Source: Bacillus xiamenensis | GTDB lineage: Bacteria; Bacillota; Bacilli; Bacillales; Bacillaceae | Direction: 5' to 3' | NCBI RefSeq assembly: GCF_000300535.1 | Contig: NZ_AMSH01000001.1 | Coordinates: 1 to 64,000, forward strand | DNA length: 64,000 nt | The notes under the pieces: generated by a model | What the model was told of the DNA's origin: nothing | The model's database searches: none | The model's input: only the letters and a program-made list of their open reading frames with translations | Shown here: one piece after another, positions 28,176-38,188 of the stretch | Layout: each line of letters opens with the position of its first letter | Position numbering within the stretch: position 1 is the first letter of the stretch | Translations under genes and position numbers: made by a program

Positions 28176-28970
28176 TTAGCCGGCAAACGTGGCCAGCAGT
28201 AAATATAAAAACGGCAGAACGAATAAAAAGCTGTCAAACCTGTCCAAAATCCCGCCATGACCAGGAAGTATTGTCCCCGAATCCTTCACATGATAATGAC
28301 GCTTTAAAGCAGATTCCACAAGGTCACCAAGCTGTCCAAAAATACTTAGCAAAAGGGTAATAAACATAACGAGCAGGTATGATGGCAAAAATCCTGTAAC
28401 CGCCTGAAACACAAGTGACAGCACGACCGCTGTGACGATTCCACCGATAAATCCTTCTACTGTTTTGTTTGGGCTGATTTCTGGCCAAAGCTTTCGTTTC
28501 CCCATAGACTTCCCTATAAAATAGGCACCTGAGTCAGTGGACCAAATAATCACCGCTGCGAAGAAGATCGCACTCATGCCATATAAGCCTCTAATTTGGA
28601 TAAAATAATAGAAACTCACGCCAATATATAATGTGGCTAATATAACAAAAGCAACCTCATCGAATGTGAAAGAGTTTTTGCTCAAAACTGTATAGGTTAA
28701 AAGGATTAAGACTGCAAATAAAGCAATCTGCATTTTGGATGCGTCTACGTTCGGAAAGAAGCTGTTTTCTCCTCCCATTAAAAGCCAAAGCAATATTAAG
28801 CTGACAATTCCAGGAATGCTGAAAATCGAGATCTTTTTCATTCTAAGAAGCTCAAAAAGAGCAACACTTCCCATTAAATAAATCAGCAAGGTAAATGGCA
28901 TTTGTCCATAAATGACTGCAAGCAAAAACACTGCAGCTGCCAAAACACCCGTCAAAATTCTTTGTTTCAT
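28176..28970 (-). CDS. cdsA: Phosphatidate cytidylyltransferase
   Basis: CdsA, 264 aa, makes CDP-diacylglycerol from phosphatidate and CTP for phospholipid synthesis. It is a polytopic membrane protein with about seven or eight hydrophobic helices. The C-terminal family signature is seen as DSGAYFIGKSMGKRKL, ISPNKTVEG and GILDRFDSF. The start is ATG 28970 after GAGGGTGGTG; the upstream GTG frame to 28979 is less likely. It begins 12 bases after the uppS stop. Confidence 0.95.
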   Translation of the reverse strand: MKQRILTGVLAAAVFLLAVIYGQMPFTLLIYLMGSVALFELLRMKKISIFSIPGIVSLILLWLLMGGENSFFPNVDASKMQIALFAVLILLTYTVLSKNSFTFDEVAFVILATLYIGVSFYYFIQIRGLYGMSAIFFAAVIIWSTDSGAYFIGKSMGKRKLWPEISPNKTVEGFIGGIVTAVVLSLVFQAVTGFLPSYLLVMFITLLLSIFGQLGDLVESALKRHYHVKDSGTILPGHGGILDRFDSFLFVLPFLYLLLATFAG

Positions 28971-28982
28971 CTGCACCACCCT

Positions 28983-29765
28983 CTAAATTCCACCGAACCT
29001 CCGGCCGCGGCGCTGGTACTCTCCGATAGCGCCTATGAGATGCTTATCAGAAAAGTCAGGCCAAAGCACATCCGTAAAGACAAACTCGCTGTACGCAATT
29101 TGCCAAAGCATAAAGTTGCTTAATCTAATTTCTCCACTCGTGCGAATAAGCAAATCTGGATCTTGAAGAGATTCTGTCATTAAATAAGCTGAAAACATCT
29201 CTTCTGTGATGTCTTCTGCTCTAAGCTTACCTTCTTTGACTTTTTCAGAAATTTGTCTGCAAGCGGAGACAATTTCTGTACGCCCTCCATAGTTGAGCGC
29301 AAAATTTAAAATGAGTCCGTCGTTATTGGCCGTACTCTTTTCTGCGTTCTCTACCGCTTTTTTTGTATGCGGCGGGAGGCCGTCTGGATCACCTGTTAAG
29401 CGCACACGGACATTTTCTTCAATGAGTTCAGGCAGGTAGATGTTCAAAAATTCTTCAGGAAGCTTCATTAAAAAGTCTACTTCTAGTTTTGGACGTTTCC
29501 AATTTTCTGTAGAAAAAGCATACAAAGTCAGCACTTTGACATTCAGCTCATTTGCAAGCTTCGTCATGCGCTTGACGACTTTCATTCCTTCATGATGTCC
29601 GGCTACCCGTGGAAGAGCACGTTTTTTCGCCCATCTTCCGTTCCCATCCATGATAATGGCGATATGTTCAGGAATTTCTCCATTTAATATGTCTTCTTTT
29701 GTCAAGCTTTCTAAGTTGGAAGCTGCTGTTTGCTGATTCTTCCAATTTTTGAGTATATTGAGCAT
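28983..29765 (-). CDS. uppS: Undecaprenyl pyrophosphate synthase
   Basis: UppS, 260 aa, is a cis-prenyltransferase that builds the C55 lipid carrier of wall polymers from farnesyl diphosphate and isopentenyl diphosphate. The catalytic IIMDGNGRWAKKR is at about 36-48, followed by GHHEGM, LTLYAFSTENWKRP, and the C-terminal RTSGEIRLSNFMLWQ. The length equals the B. subtilis protein. Start ATG 29765 follows TGGAGGAATC. It is separated from frr by a terminator. Confidence 0.97.
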   Translation of the reverse strand: MLNILKNWKNQQTAASNLESLTKEDILNGEIPEHIAIIMDGNGRWAKKRALPRVAGHHEGMKVVKRMTKLANELNVKVLTLYAFSTENWKRPKLEVDFLMKLPEEFLNIYLPELIEENVRVRLTGDPDGLPPHTKKAVENAEKSTANNDGLILNFALNYGGRTEIVSACRQISEKVKEGKLRAEDITEEMFSAYLMTESLQDPDLLIRTSGEIRLSNFMLWQIAYSEFVFTDVLWPDFSDKHLIGAIGEYQRRGRRFGGI

Positions 29766-29829
29766 GAGATTCCTCCATCACCCAAAAAGGTTGCGTTCCC
29801 GCTAATAATATAGTCATCAACAGTATTAA

Positions 29830-29862
29830 CAAAAAAACCCCCTGTAAACATGAAGAGGGTCT
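29830..29862 (-). terminator. Intrinsic terminator after frr
   Basis: ACCCTC and GGGGGT pair across a 12-base loop, followed by seven T residues on the minus strand, about 30 bases beyond the frr stop. The stem is short but the T tract is strong. Confidence 0.65.
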
Positions 29863-29894
29863 TTTCACTATTATCTATTGTACATAGTTTTTTC

Positions 29895-30452
29895 TTAAAC
29901 TTCCATGATTTCTTTTTCTTTATCTTTTGTCACTTCATCAATTTTAGCGACATATTCATCTGTCAATTTTTGGACATCCTCTGTAGATGATCTTAATTCA
30001 TCTTCAGTGATCTCCCCATTTTTCTCAAGCTTTTTCAAATCATCGTTTGCATCACGACGAACATTACGAACAGCTACTTTTGCTTCTTCTGAGTATTTTC
30101 TCACAACTTTTACAAGCTCTTTACGTCTTTCTTCTGTGAGTGCTGGGATCGCAATACGGATCACGTTTCCGTCACTTGTTGGTGTGATACCAAGGTCAGA
30201 TTTTTGAATCGCTTTTTCGATATCACCGATTGCTGTTTTATCGTAAGGTGTGATAATCAGCATACGTGCTTCTGGCACTGTGATTGACGCAATTTGGTTT
30301 AACGGTGTTTGTGCACCATAATAATCCACTGTCACTTTATCTAGCAATGAAGCATTGGCTCTACCAGCACGAACCGTTGCTAGTTCGCGTCCGTATGCTT
30401 GAACGGCTTTTTCCATTTTTTCTTTTGTTTGGTTCAACACTTCTTTTGACAC
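29895..30452 (-). CDS. frr: Ribosome recycling factor
   Basis: RRF, 185 aa, splits post-termination ribosomes together with EF-G. The helical domain I and compact domain II are typical, with [18 protein letters not shown] at about 24-41 and the conserved [14 protein letters not shown] near 140-155. The start is GTG 30452 after GAGGGGGA. It lies 1 base from the pyrH stop and is co-transcribed with it. Confidence 0.97.
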   Translation of the reverse strand: MSKEVLNQTKEKMEKAVQAYGRELATVRAGRANASLLDKVTVDYYGAQTPLNQIASITVPEARMLIITPYDKTAIGDIEKAIQKSDLGITPTSDGNVIRIAIPALTEERRKELVKVVRKYSEEAKVAVRNVRRDANDDLKKLEKNGEITEDELRSSTEDVQKLTDEYVAKIDEVTKDKEKEIMEV

Positions 30453-30453
30453 G

Positions 30454-31176
30454 TTATTTCCCCCTCACGATCGTTCCAATTGATTCGCCGCTTACGGCAC
30501 GTTTAATATTTCCTTCTTCCATAATGGAGAAGACGATTAATGGAATGTCATTGTCCATACATAATGAGGACGCAGTAGAATCCATTACAGCAAGCCCTTC
30601 TTTTAGAACATCAAGATATGAAAGCTTATCATATTTTACTGCATCCGCATCTGTACGAGGATCAGCACTGTAGACACCGTCTACATTATTTTTCGCCATT
30701 AAAATGACATCTGCTTCAATTTCAGCTGCACGAAGTGCTGCTGTTGTATCTGTAGAGAAATAAGGGTTACCAGTACCTGCAGCAAAAATGACGACACGTT
30801 TCTTCTCAAGGTGACGGATCGCTTTTCTTCTTATGTATGGCTCTGCAACCTGTCTCATTTCGATAGAGGTTTGTACTCTAGACTGAATGCCAAGCGTCTC
30901 TAGGCTGTCCTGTAATGCCAGCGAATTCATCACTGTTGCAAGCATGCCCATATAGTCTGCTGTTGCACGGTCCATTCCTAAGTCACTGCCTGTCTTACCG
31001 CGCCAAAGGTTTCCACCGCCTACAACGACTGCAACTTCAACATCAAGTTCTGCAATTTCTTTTACTTGCTTTGCGATTGATTGAATGACAGTTGGGTTAA
31101 TTCCATTACCAGCATCACCTGCAAGTGCTTCACCACTTAGCTTCAGTACAATGCGATTATATTTCGGTTTGCTCAT
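30454..31176 (-). CDS. pyrH: UMP kinase
   Basis: PyrH, 240 aa, is a hexameric amino acid kinase-fold enzyme that phosphorylates UMP to UDP. Motifs are [11 protein letters not shown] at about 9-19, [11 protein letters not shown] near 50-60, and [17 protein letters not shown] in the nucleotide-binding part. The start ATG 31176 follows TTGGAGG and gives the length I recall for B. subtilis; 22 extra codons in the longer frame are not conserved. It is followed directly by frr. Confidence 0.97.
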   Translation of the reverse strand: MSKPKYNRIVLKLSGEALAGDAGNGINPTVIQSIAKQVKEIAELDVEVAVVVGGGNLWRGKTGSDLGMDRATADYMGMLATVMNSLALQDSLETLGIQSRVQTSIEMRQVAEPYIRRKAIRHLEKKRVVIFAAGTGNPYFSTDTTAALRAAEIEADVILMAKNNVDGVYSADPRTDADAVKYDKLSYLDVLKEGLAVMDSTASSLCMDNDIPLIVFSIMEEGNIKRAVSGESIGTIVRGK

Positions 31177-31250
31177 GATAACCTCCAAGTGTAAACTATA
31201 CCGTCTCTTATTATGCGTAAGAAACCGCCTTTTGTAAATCAATATCCTCT

Positions 31251-31282
31251 AAAAAATAGGGAACACAGTGCTTGTGCTCCCT
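31251..31282 (-). terminator. Intrinsic terminator after tsf
   Basis: AGGGAGCACA and TGTGTTCCCT form a 10-bp stem with a 5-base loop, followed by ATTTTTT on the minus strand. A smaller hairpin with GCTTTTTT lies just before it. Together they separate rpsB-tsf from pyrH-frr. Confidence 0.8.
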
Positions 31283-31310
31283 AAAAAAGCCCCAGAGAGC
31301 TTTTCAAACA

Positions 31311-32192
31311 TTATTTTTTCACTTGGCTCATGACTTCTTCAGCAAAGTTGTCTTGACGCTTTTCGATCCCTTCGCCCACTTCATAGCGAACATAAGTTTG
31401 AACAGTTGCATTTTTCGCACCGACAACTTGTTTCACTTTTTCATCTGGGTTTTTAACGAATGCTTGGTCAAGTAAGCAAATTTCTTCGAAGAATTTGTTT
31501 AGACGGCCTTCTACCATTTTAGCAACGATATTTTCAGGCTTACCTTCTTGAAGCGCTTGCTGTGTTAATACTTCACGCTCACGGTTTGCTTCTTCTTCAG
31601 ACACTTGGTCACGAGAAATGTATTTAGGGTTTACAGCAGCAACGTGCATTGCAATGTCTCTAGCAAGCTCTTCGTCAGTTGTTCCGTTAAGAACTGCTAA
31701 TACACCGATGCGTCCGCCCATGTGCAAGTAAGAACCGAATGCAGCGTTATCTTCTTTTGTGATCACTGAGAAACGGCGTAGAGTGATTTTCTCACCGATT
31801 TTCGCAATAGCAGATGTGATATGCTCTTCAACTGTTGAACCGTTTTCCATTTTAGACGCATGAGCTTCTTCAATTGTTGCAGGTTTAGCAGCAAGTAAAT
31901 GATCAGCAAGCTCGTTTAGAAGTGTTTGGAATCCTTCGTTTTTCGCAACGAAATCAGTTTCAGAGTTCACTTCTAGGATCACGCCTGTGTTGCCGTCAGT
32001 TTTAATAAGAGTTAATCCTTCTGCCGCAATACGGTCTGCTTTTTTCGCAGCTTTTGCGATCCCTTTTTCTCTTAGAAGATCGATTGCTTTGTCGATGTCA
32101 CCATCAGTTTCTGTTAACGCTTTTTTACAATCCATCATACCTGCACCAGTTTTTTGACGCAGTTCTTTTACTAATTGAGCAGTAATTGCCAT
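31311..32192 (-). CDS. tsf: Elongation factor Ts
   Basis: EF-Ts, 293 aa, is the nucleotide exchange factor for EF-Tu. The N-terminal [20 protein letters not shown]-type UBA domain (about 5-40) is followed by [14 protein letters not shown]-type core contacts and two coiled-coil-like subdomains. Start ATG 32192 follows AAGGAGGAAA. It lies behind rpsB, with a partial terminator between them. Confidence 0.97.
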   Translation of the reverse strand: MAITAQLVKELRQKTGAGMMDCKKALTETDGDIDKAIDLLREKGIAKAAKKADRIAAEGLTLIKTDGNTGVILEVNSETDFVAKNEGFQTLLNELADHLLAAKPATIEEAHASKMENGSTVEEHITSAIAKIGEKITLRRFSVITKEDNAAFGSYLHMGGRIGVLAVLNGTTDEELARDIAMHVAAVNPKYISRDQVSEEEANREREVLTQQALQEGKPENIVAKMVEGRLNKFFEEICLLDQAFVKNPDEKVKQVVGAKNATVQTYVRYEVGEGIEKRQDNFAEEVMSQVKK

Positions 32193-32235
32193 TTTACATT
32201 TCCTCCTTCTATGTTAAAACACGGATTACTAGGTG

Positions 32236-32276
32236 AAAAAAAGGTGATAAAAGGCATTTCCCTCTTATCACCTTTT
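32236..32276 (-). terminator. Terminator between rpsB and tsf
   Basis: AAAGGTGATAA and TTATCACCTTT arms pair across a 14-base loop and are followed by seven T residues. It begins about 8 bases beyond rpsB. Since no separate tsf promoter is obvious, it probably gives partial termination, setting the S2 to EF-Ts ratio. Confidence 0.75.
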
Positions 32277-32283
32277 GAATAGG

Positions 32284-33115
<832 letters not shown>

Positions 33116-33137
33116 TGTGTATTTAACACCAAGAAAT

Positions 33138-33166
33138 AATATAACACATGATGGACTGACAATCAA
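33138..33166 (-). promoter_or_regulatory. Predicted SigA promoter of rpsB
   Basis: On the minus strand TTGATT (33166-33161) and TATATT (33143-33138) are spaced 17 bases apart, just after the end of swrB. They place the start of the structured leader about 110 bases before rpsB. Confidence 0.65.
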
Positions 33167-33173
33167 GAAACCT

Positions 33174-33713
33174 TTACAGCTTTCCGCTAAATTTTAATAA
33201 AAGCTCGATTTCTGTCTTGCCAGTTTTCAATTTTTTCGCTATTTCTTCTAATGATAGCCCTTGATCATATAAGGTCTTTACTTGATCCCCGAAGGTTTCT
33301 TCTATTTTACTTTCAGAAGGCGCAGAAGCTTCTGTTTCAAGAGGCGGAACGGGCTCGTTTACCTTTTCTTCCTGCACCTCAACTTCGCTTAGGAGAGCTG
33401 ACAGGTGCGCTGGTACTGGATCTTCACTTTCTACCGATTGCTGGGATTCAATTGGTGGTTGTGGCTGCTTTGGTGTCTGAAGATCCGATTTCAGCTCTTC
33501 AGCAGAAAAATCAGGGGAAGTGGCTGCCGCTTTTGATAGTTTTTCATTCTCTTCTTTAACTTCCATCAAAAATGCAGCCAGGGTATTTTCCGTTTCTTCT
33601 AAAAGCTCTCGCTGTTTTTGTTCTGTTGCCTTCAGCGAATTCATTCTCGTGTATAAAATGATCACAAAATAAATAAGTGCAGCATGTAGCATAAAGCTAA
33701 TCAGCCATAGCAT
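33174..33713 (-). CDS. swrB: Swarming motility regulator SwrB
   Basis: SwrB, 179 aa, promotes flagellar export-gate activation and swarming, and is the last gene of the fla/che operon. It has one N-terminal membrane helix (about 2-21), a coiled-coil-like region (about 25-65), an acidic Pro/Glu-rich linker, and a conserved C-terminal helix-turn-helix-like tail (LYDQGLSLEEIAKKLKTGKT). The ATG at 33713 has only a weak upstream GTGAGTGA, so translation may be low. Its place behind sigD supports the call. Confidence 0.85.
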   Translation of the reverse strand: MLWLISFMLHAALIYFVIILYTRMNSLKATEQKQRELLEETENTLAAFLMEVKEENEKLSKAAATSPDFSAEELKSDLQTPKQPQPPIESQQSVESEDPVPAHLSALLSEVEVQEEKVNEPVPPLETEASAPSESKIEETFGDQVKTLYDQGLSLEEIAKKLKTGKTEIELLLKFSGKL

Positions 33714-33734
33714 ATTTTTTCACTCACTAACTCT

Positions 33735-34502
33735 TTAAGATTGAATGGCTTTATCAAGCAGGTGCTTAAGCTTGAACAATGCCTTTGAATGGATTTGCGA
33801 AATGCGGGAGGTAGATAAGTTGAGCACTTGACCGATTTCCGTTAACGTCAATTCCTCTTTATAGAAAAGACTAATCACAAGCTTTTCTTTTTCCGAAAGC
33901 TCTGTCATTTTTTCAGCAAGCTGTTCAATTAATTCATCTTTCAGCATTTTCTCTTCAGGTGTCACTGACTTTTCGTCGCGAATCATGACTTGGACGTTTT
34001 CTCCGTCTTCTTGATCATGTAGCTTCTCGTCAATTGAGAGCAAATTCGCAAAGAACCCTTCATTCATCGTTGTGACAACATCTTGTTCACTCATGCCGAG
34101 CTCCTCAGCAACTTCTGTTGGCGTCACATTTCGCAAATAACGCTGTTCAAGCTTTTCAATAGCCGCTTCTACTTTTTTTGTTTTTTCTCTTGATGTACGA
34201 GGCAGCCAGTCCTCTTTACGAAGACCGTCAATGATGGCCCCGCGGATTCTGAAGGATGCATAAGTATCAAACTTCAGATCTCTTCCTGGGTCAAATTTTT
34301 CAAGGGCATCATATAAACCGAGCATCCCTAGACTGATCAAGTCTTCTTTATGCACTGACTTCGGGAGACCGATGGAAATTCTTCCAACATGATATGTGAC
34401 GAGCGGCATATAGCGGCGCATAAGATCATCTCCAGCAGCTGGGTCCTTCCACTCTTTCCATCTAGCCCATAGCGCCTGATCTTCGTAATTTAAGGATTGC
34501 AT
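33735..34502 (-). CDS. sigD: RNA polymerase sigma factor SigD
   Basis: SigD, 255 aa, is the alternative sigma factor for late flagellar, motility and autolysin genes and is held by the anti-sigma factor FlgM. Regions 2 (LMRRYMPLVTYHVGRIS and the ...GLYDALEKFDPGRDLKFDTYA stretch), 3 and 4 (ELTLTEIGQVLNLSTSRIS helix-turn-helix) are all present. Being late in a 26-kb operon, it is thought to be limited by transcript abundance in B. subtilis, giving motile and sessile cells. Start ATG 34502 follows AGGGGGAG. Confidence 0.97.
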   Translation of the reverse strand: MQSLNYEDQALWARWKEWKDPAAGDDLMRRYMPLVTYHVGRISIGLPKSVHKEDLISLGMLGLYDALEKFDPGRDLKFDTYASFRIRGAIIDGLRKEDWLPRTSREKTKKVEAAIEKLEQRYLRNVTPTEVAEELGMSEQDVVTTMNEGFFANLLSIDEKLHDQEDGENVQVMIRDEKSVTPEEKMLKDELIEQLAEKMTELSEKEKLVISLFYKEELTLTEIGQVLNLSTSRISQIHSKALFKLKHLLDKAIQS

Positions 34503-34526
34503 CTTTCTCCCCCTATACTTCCTTAG

Positions 34527-35027
34527 TTATATCTTCATAATGCCTTGCTTCACAGTGCGGATCTCAAGCTCTGTCGTCAGCGGATCGAATTCAATCGTAC
34601 GTCCATTACTGCCGCCTGTGTCCTCACTAATGATCGGGATATGATGAAGAGACAGATGTTCTTTAACAGCTGATACGTTTCTAGGTCCAATTCTCATGAG
34701 ATCATTGGTTGACTTAAACTTAAACATTTCTGCGCCGCCAGCAAGCTTCGCCTTTAGCGCATGTTTGCGCGCTCCTTCTTTTAAGAGCAGATCAATTGTA
34801 TGCTTGACACCTGTATCTGCATATTTAGCCAAGTTCTCTACAGCCCCTTTTGCAAGGGATGAGTCTGGAAGCATGACATGGACAAGACCTGCCAATTTTT
34901 TCTCTTGATCAAAGAGGACAAGTCCTACACAAGAACCAAGACCGGATGTCCGGATACGGTCCGGTGATTTCACAAGCTGAACATCTGCAATACCAACTTT
35001 TACAACTGCCGGAGTCTGCACGTTCAT
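34527..35027 (-). CDS. cheD: Chemoreceptor glutamine deamidase CheD
   Basis: CheD, 166 aa, deamidates Gln residues on chemoreceptors and also binds CheC. The catalytic triad residues are visible: Thr 27, Cys 33 (SGLGSCVGLVLFD) and His 50 (GLVHVMLP). The start overlaps the cheC stop as TAATG. It forms the CheC-CheD adaptation module of B. subtilis type. Confidence 0.96.
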   Translation of the reverse strand: MNVQTPAVVKVGIADVQLVKSPDRIRTSGLGSCVGLVLFDQEKKLAGLVHVMLPDSSLAKGAVENLAKYADTGVKHTIDLLLKEGARKHALKAKLAGGAEMFKFKSTNDLMRIGPRNVSAVKEHLSLHHIPIISEDTGGSNGRTIEFDPLTTELEIRTVKQGIMKI

Positions 35028-35653
35028 TATAGGTTACCTAATGCTTTGAAGAGTTTTTCAAACGATTCAAAGTCTGGCAGTAGAAACATATTTCCTTTCA
35101 GCTCTTGCTTATTTTGATCATCGAAAATAGATGTATCAATCACAATCGCCTGATCGCCGAGAGGACTAAACTGCATTAACCCTTCACTTATGACAGCCCC
35201 GAACATATCGAGGGTGACATCCGGAACACTTGGGTAAAGCTGCAATTTGGTTAAATCTGCAAGAGCTGATAAATAAGAGCCTGCTAAAATATTCCCCAGC
35301 TCATGAAGCGCTGACGTCCCTAGCACGTGTTCATGGATCGTATCAATATCAAATGACGGGTCCTGAACAAGCTCTCTGACAAATTGCTCTGCTTGCTCAA
35401 ACGGCATAATGAAAAAGATCGAGCCGGATAAATCACCTTCCATTCTCAGAAAGATGCTGGCAACTGGAAGGTCTGCACCACCAAAGAAATCCATTAAATC
35501 TTCAAACGAGAGAACTTTGACAAAAGGAACAGCCATATCGATTTTGCGATTTAATAGGTTGGCAAGAGCAGACGCGGCATGGCCTGCTCCAATATTCCCA
35601 ACCTCTCTTAATATATCTAGCTGTTCATCTTGAATTTCACTGAAAATGCTCAT
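35027..35653 (-). CDS. cheC: CheY-P phosphatase CheC
   Basis: CheC, 208 aa, is a weak CheY-P phosphatase activated by CheD. Both active-site helices with E-xx-N signatures occur: ILREVGNIGAGHAA near 13-26 and LHELGNILAGSY near 115-126. It is soluble. Start ATG 35653 follows AAGGGGGA. Together with FliY and CheD it belongs to the adaptation system of the B. subtilis chemotaxis pathway. Confidence 0.96.
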   Translation of the reverse strand: MSIFSEIQDEQLDILREVGNIGAGHAASALANLLNRKIDMAVPFVKVLSFEDLMDFFGGADLPVASIFLRMEGDLSGSIFFIMPFEQAEQFVRELVQDPSFDIDTIHEHVLGTSALHELGNILAGSYLSALADLTKLQLYPSVPDVTLDMFGAVISEGLMQFSPLGDQAIVIDTSIFDDQNKQELKGNMFLLPDFESFEKLFKALGNL

Positions 35654-35665
35654 TTCACATCCCCC

Positions 35666-36127
35666 TTAATGAACAGGTGCATCTTGCACGCTCTTGTCGA
35701 GGACAGCACCAGCATGAATGATATTAAATAGACGCTGATCATGCTTAATAATACCTGTCACCCATGACAATCCTTCTTTTTCAGCTGAATCAGGAGAAGT
35801 TTCTACATCATCCTGATGGACAGTAATGACATCATTTGCTTCATCAACAATCCAGCCGACTTCAATGTCACCAACTTGTACGATAATCATTCTTGTTTCA
35901 TCTGTGATGGCGTTGTCAGTTGATCCAAGCCTCACTCTAAGGTCAATCACAGGTGTCACGACACCGCGAAGATTAATGACACCGCATATATAAGGGGCAA
36001 CGCCAGGAACTCTCGTCGGCTGCTGCCATTTTTCAATGGACTTTACTTCTGATACTGAAATGGCGTATTCTTTTTTGTTTACGATAAACACAATCATCTT
36101 TTCGCCAGTTTTGATATCTGTACTCAT
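35666..36127 (-). CDS. cheW: Chemotaxis coupling protein CheW
   Basis: CheW, 153 aa, is an SH3-like adaptor linking receptors to CheA. The core has VFIVNKKEYAISVSEV at the start, PYICGVINLRGVVTPVIDLR at about 45-64, and VGWIVDEANDVI later. Start ATG 36127 follows GAGGAGCGG. It lies 24 bases behind cheA in the operon. Confidence 0.97.
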   Translation of the reverse strand: MSTDIKTGEKMIVFIVNKKEYAISVSEVKSIEKWQQPTRVPGVAPYICGVINLRGVVTPVIDLRVRLGSTDNAITDETRMIIVQVGDIEVGWIVDEANDVITVHQDDVETSPDSAEKEGLSWVTGIIKHDQRLFNIIHAGAVLDKSVQDAPVH

Positions 36128-36151
36128 TTCAGACCGCTCCTCTATTGTTTT

Positions 36152-38188
36152 TTACTTGATCAGTGCATTACAGTCAACGATGAGTGCAACCTGACCGTCA
36201 CCTAAGATTGTTGCGCCTGATATCGCAAATACATTTGGTAAATAATCTCCTAGTGATTTCAGCACAACCTCTTGCTGACCAATAAACGAATCGACCACAA
36301 ATGCTGTCAGCTTGTCTCCTTTACGGACAACGATGATATGCAGTTCTTCCTCTAATTCATTCGCATTTGGTACGTTGAACTGTTTCTTTAGGTACACAAC
36401 CGGTACGATAAATCCGCGGAAATCAATCACTTCACGATCATGCGTTTGAAGGATATCACTTTTCTTAATCACAGCCGTTTCAATAATAGAAGAAATCGGA
36501 ATCGCAAAGGTTTCCTCTTCCAGCTTCACAAGAAGGACGGAAATAATTGATAATGTGAGTGGAAGCTGAATTGAGAACAGTGAGCCTTGTCCTTCTGTTG
36601 AGTTGATACTCACAGAACCGCCTAATGATTCCAGCTTGTTTTTCACGACGTCAAGACCTACACCACGTCCTGAGATGTCAGAAATCGTATCAGCTGTAGA
36701 GAACCCTGCTGCAAAGATCAGTGAATCAATTTGGTGATCTTCAAGTGTTTCCGCTTCCCTTTCTGTAATCACCCCGCGCTCTAATGCTTTTTCAAGCACC
36801 TTTTTACGGTTAATCCCGCCTCCATCATCTTCTACTTCAATGAAGACGTGGTTTCCGCTATGGTAGGCTTTTAATAGGACGGTTCCTTTTTCTGGCTTGC
36901 CTTTTTTCACACGTTCTTCTGGTGATTCAATCCCGTGATCGAGACTGTTTCTGAGTAAGTGCAAGAGTGGATCTCCAATCTCGTCGATCACTGTTCGATC
37001 AAGCTCCGTCTCAGCGCCTTCAATGATGAGTTCAATTTTCTTATTGAGCTCTTTCGTCAATTGACGAATCATTCGAGGGAACCTGTTAAACACAGTTTCT
37101 ACAGGTACCATTCTCATGTTCAAAATGATCGACTGAAGATCTCCGGAAATACGTGTCATTCTTTCGACTGTATCGGTCAGTTCGTTGTTTTCAAGCTCTT
37201 TGGCAATCTGTTCTAAACGCCCTCTATCAATGACAAGTTCTTCAAATAAGTTCATGAGAGAATCTAGACGGTCGATGTTCACACGAATGGTTTTCGTCCC
37301 GCCGGCTGCTGCACCGTTATTGCCATTTGCTTTTGGCGCATCGTTTGCTGGCGCTTTAGGAGCAGGAACGGATGCTTTTTCTTTCTTCTGCTCAGGTTTT
37401 GCTTCCTGTTTTTCAGCCGGGGCCGTTTCTTCAAATGCGGAGACTTCAGAAATATCAACATGTTCAACCTCTGAAATCGATGTCACGATTTTTTTCACTT
37501 CGTCCATCGGCTGTTTAGATAGGTAAGATATGCTGAATTCAGATTCAAAATCTTCTGATTCTAAAAGTTCTGCATTCGGAATCGTTTTGACGACTTCGCC
37601 TACTTCGTTTAATCTTTCAAAAATCATATAGACACGAACTGCTTTTAATAAGCATGCGTCGCTTAATGTCACGGTTAGCTCATAGCATTTAAAGCCTTGT
37701 TCTCTCGCTTCATCAAGAACTGTTCGTTCAAATTCGTTATAGTCTAAATCTTTAGCAGCAGCTGGTTCATCAGCTGTCTCAACGGCAGATGCAGCCTCGG
37801 CATGGCTTCCTGTCACATCTAGTTTTTTACTAATCTCTGTGACATCACGTTTTCCATCCCCGCCTTCTGCAATCGATTGAACCATGGCTTCAAGGTGATC
37901 GAGTGCTTCAAACATGGTATCCATTGATTCAGGTGTGACAATCATTTGTTCATTTCTGATGGCATCAAACATGTTTTCTAAGTGATGCGTTAATTGAGCC
38001 ATATCATCAAAGCCCATCGTTGCACTCATGCCTTTCAGTGTATGAGCGGCTCTGAATATATCATTCACTAGCTGCAAGTCAGTTGGGTTCTTTTCTAGTT
38101 CAAGAAGTTTTTCATTACAAGTTTGTAAGTGTTCTCTGCTTTCATCTAAAAAGATATCTAAGTATTGGTTTACATCCAACGTGTTCAC
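36152..38188 (-). CDS. cheA: Chemotaxis histidine kinase CheA
   Basis: CheA, 678 aa, autophosphorylates and passes phosphate to CheY and CheB. Domains in order are P1 HPt with His 49 in FRAAHTLKG, P2 (about 160-255), an Ala/Pro/Lys-rich linker, P3 dimerisation (about 300-360), P4 HATPase with LLRNSLDHGIE and GRGVGLDVVK, and P5 CheW-like (about 540-678). The start is GTG 38188, overlapping the cheB stop. In B. subtilis, attractant raises CheA activity, the reverse of E. coli. Confidence 0.97.
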   Translation of the reverse strand: MNTLDVNQYLDIFLDESREHLQTCNEKLLELEKNPTDLQLVNDIFRAAHTLKGMSATMGFDDMAQLTHHLENMFDAIRNEQMIVTPESMDTMFEALDHLEAMVQSIAEGGDGKRDVTEISKKLDVTGSHAEAASAVETADEPAAAKDLDYNEFERTVLDEAREQGFKCYELTVTLSDACLLKAVRVYMIFERLNEVGEVVKTIPNAELLESEDFESEFSISYLSKQPMDEVKKIVTSISEVEHVDISEVSAFEETAPAEKQEAKPEQKKEKASVPAPKAPANDAPKANGNNGAAAGGTKTIRVNIDRLDSLMNLFEELVIDRGRLEQIAKELENNELTDTVERMTRISGDLQSIILNMRMVPVETVFNRFPRMIRQLTKELNKKIELIIEGAETELDRTVIDEIGDPLLHLLRNSLDHGIESPEERVKKGKPEKGTVLLKAYHSGNHVFIEVEDDGGGINRKKVLEKALERGVITEREAETLEDHQIDSLIFAAGFSTADTISDISGRGVGLDVVKNKLESLGGSVSINSTEGQGSLFSIQLPLTLSIISVLLVKLEEETFAIPISSIIETAVIKKSDILQTHDREVIDFRGFIVPVVYLKKQFNVPNANELEEELHIIVVRKGDKLTAFVVDSFIGQQEVVLKSLGDYLPNVFAISGATILGDGQVALIVDCNALIK

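Noticed and set aside
37279-37467. Lys-rich frame inside cheA
   Set aside because: It is an alternative frame of the low-complexity Ala/Pro/Lys linker of CheA, with no start signal.
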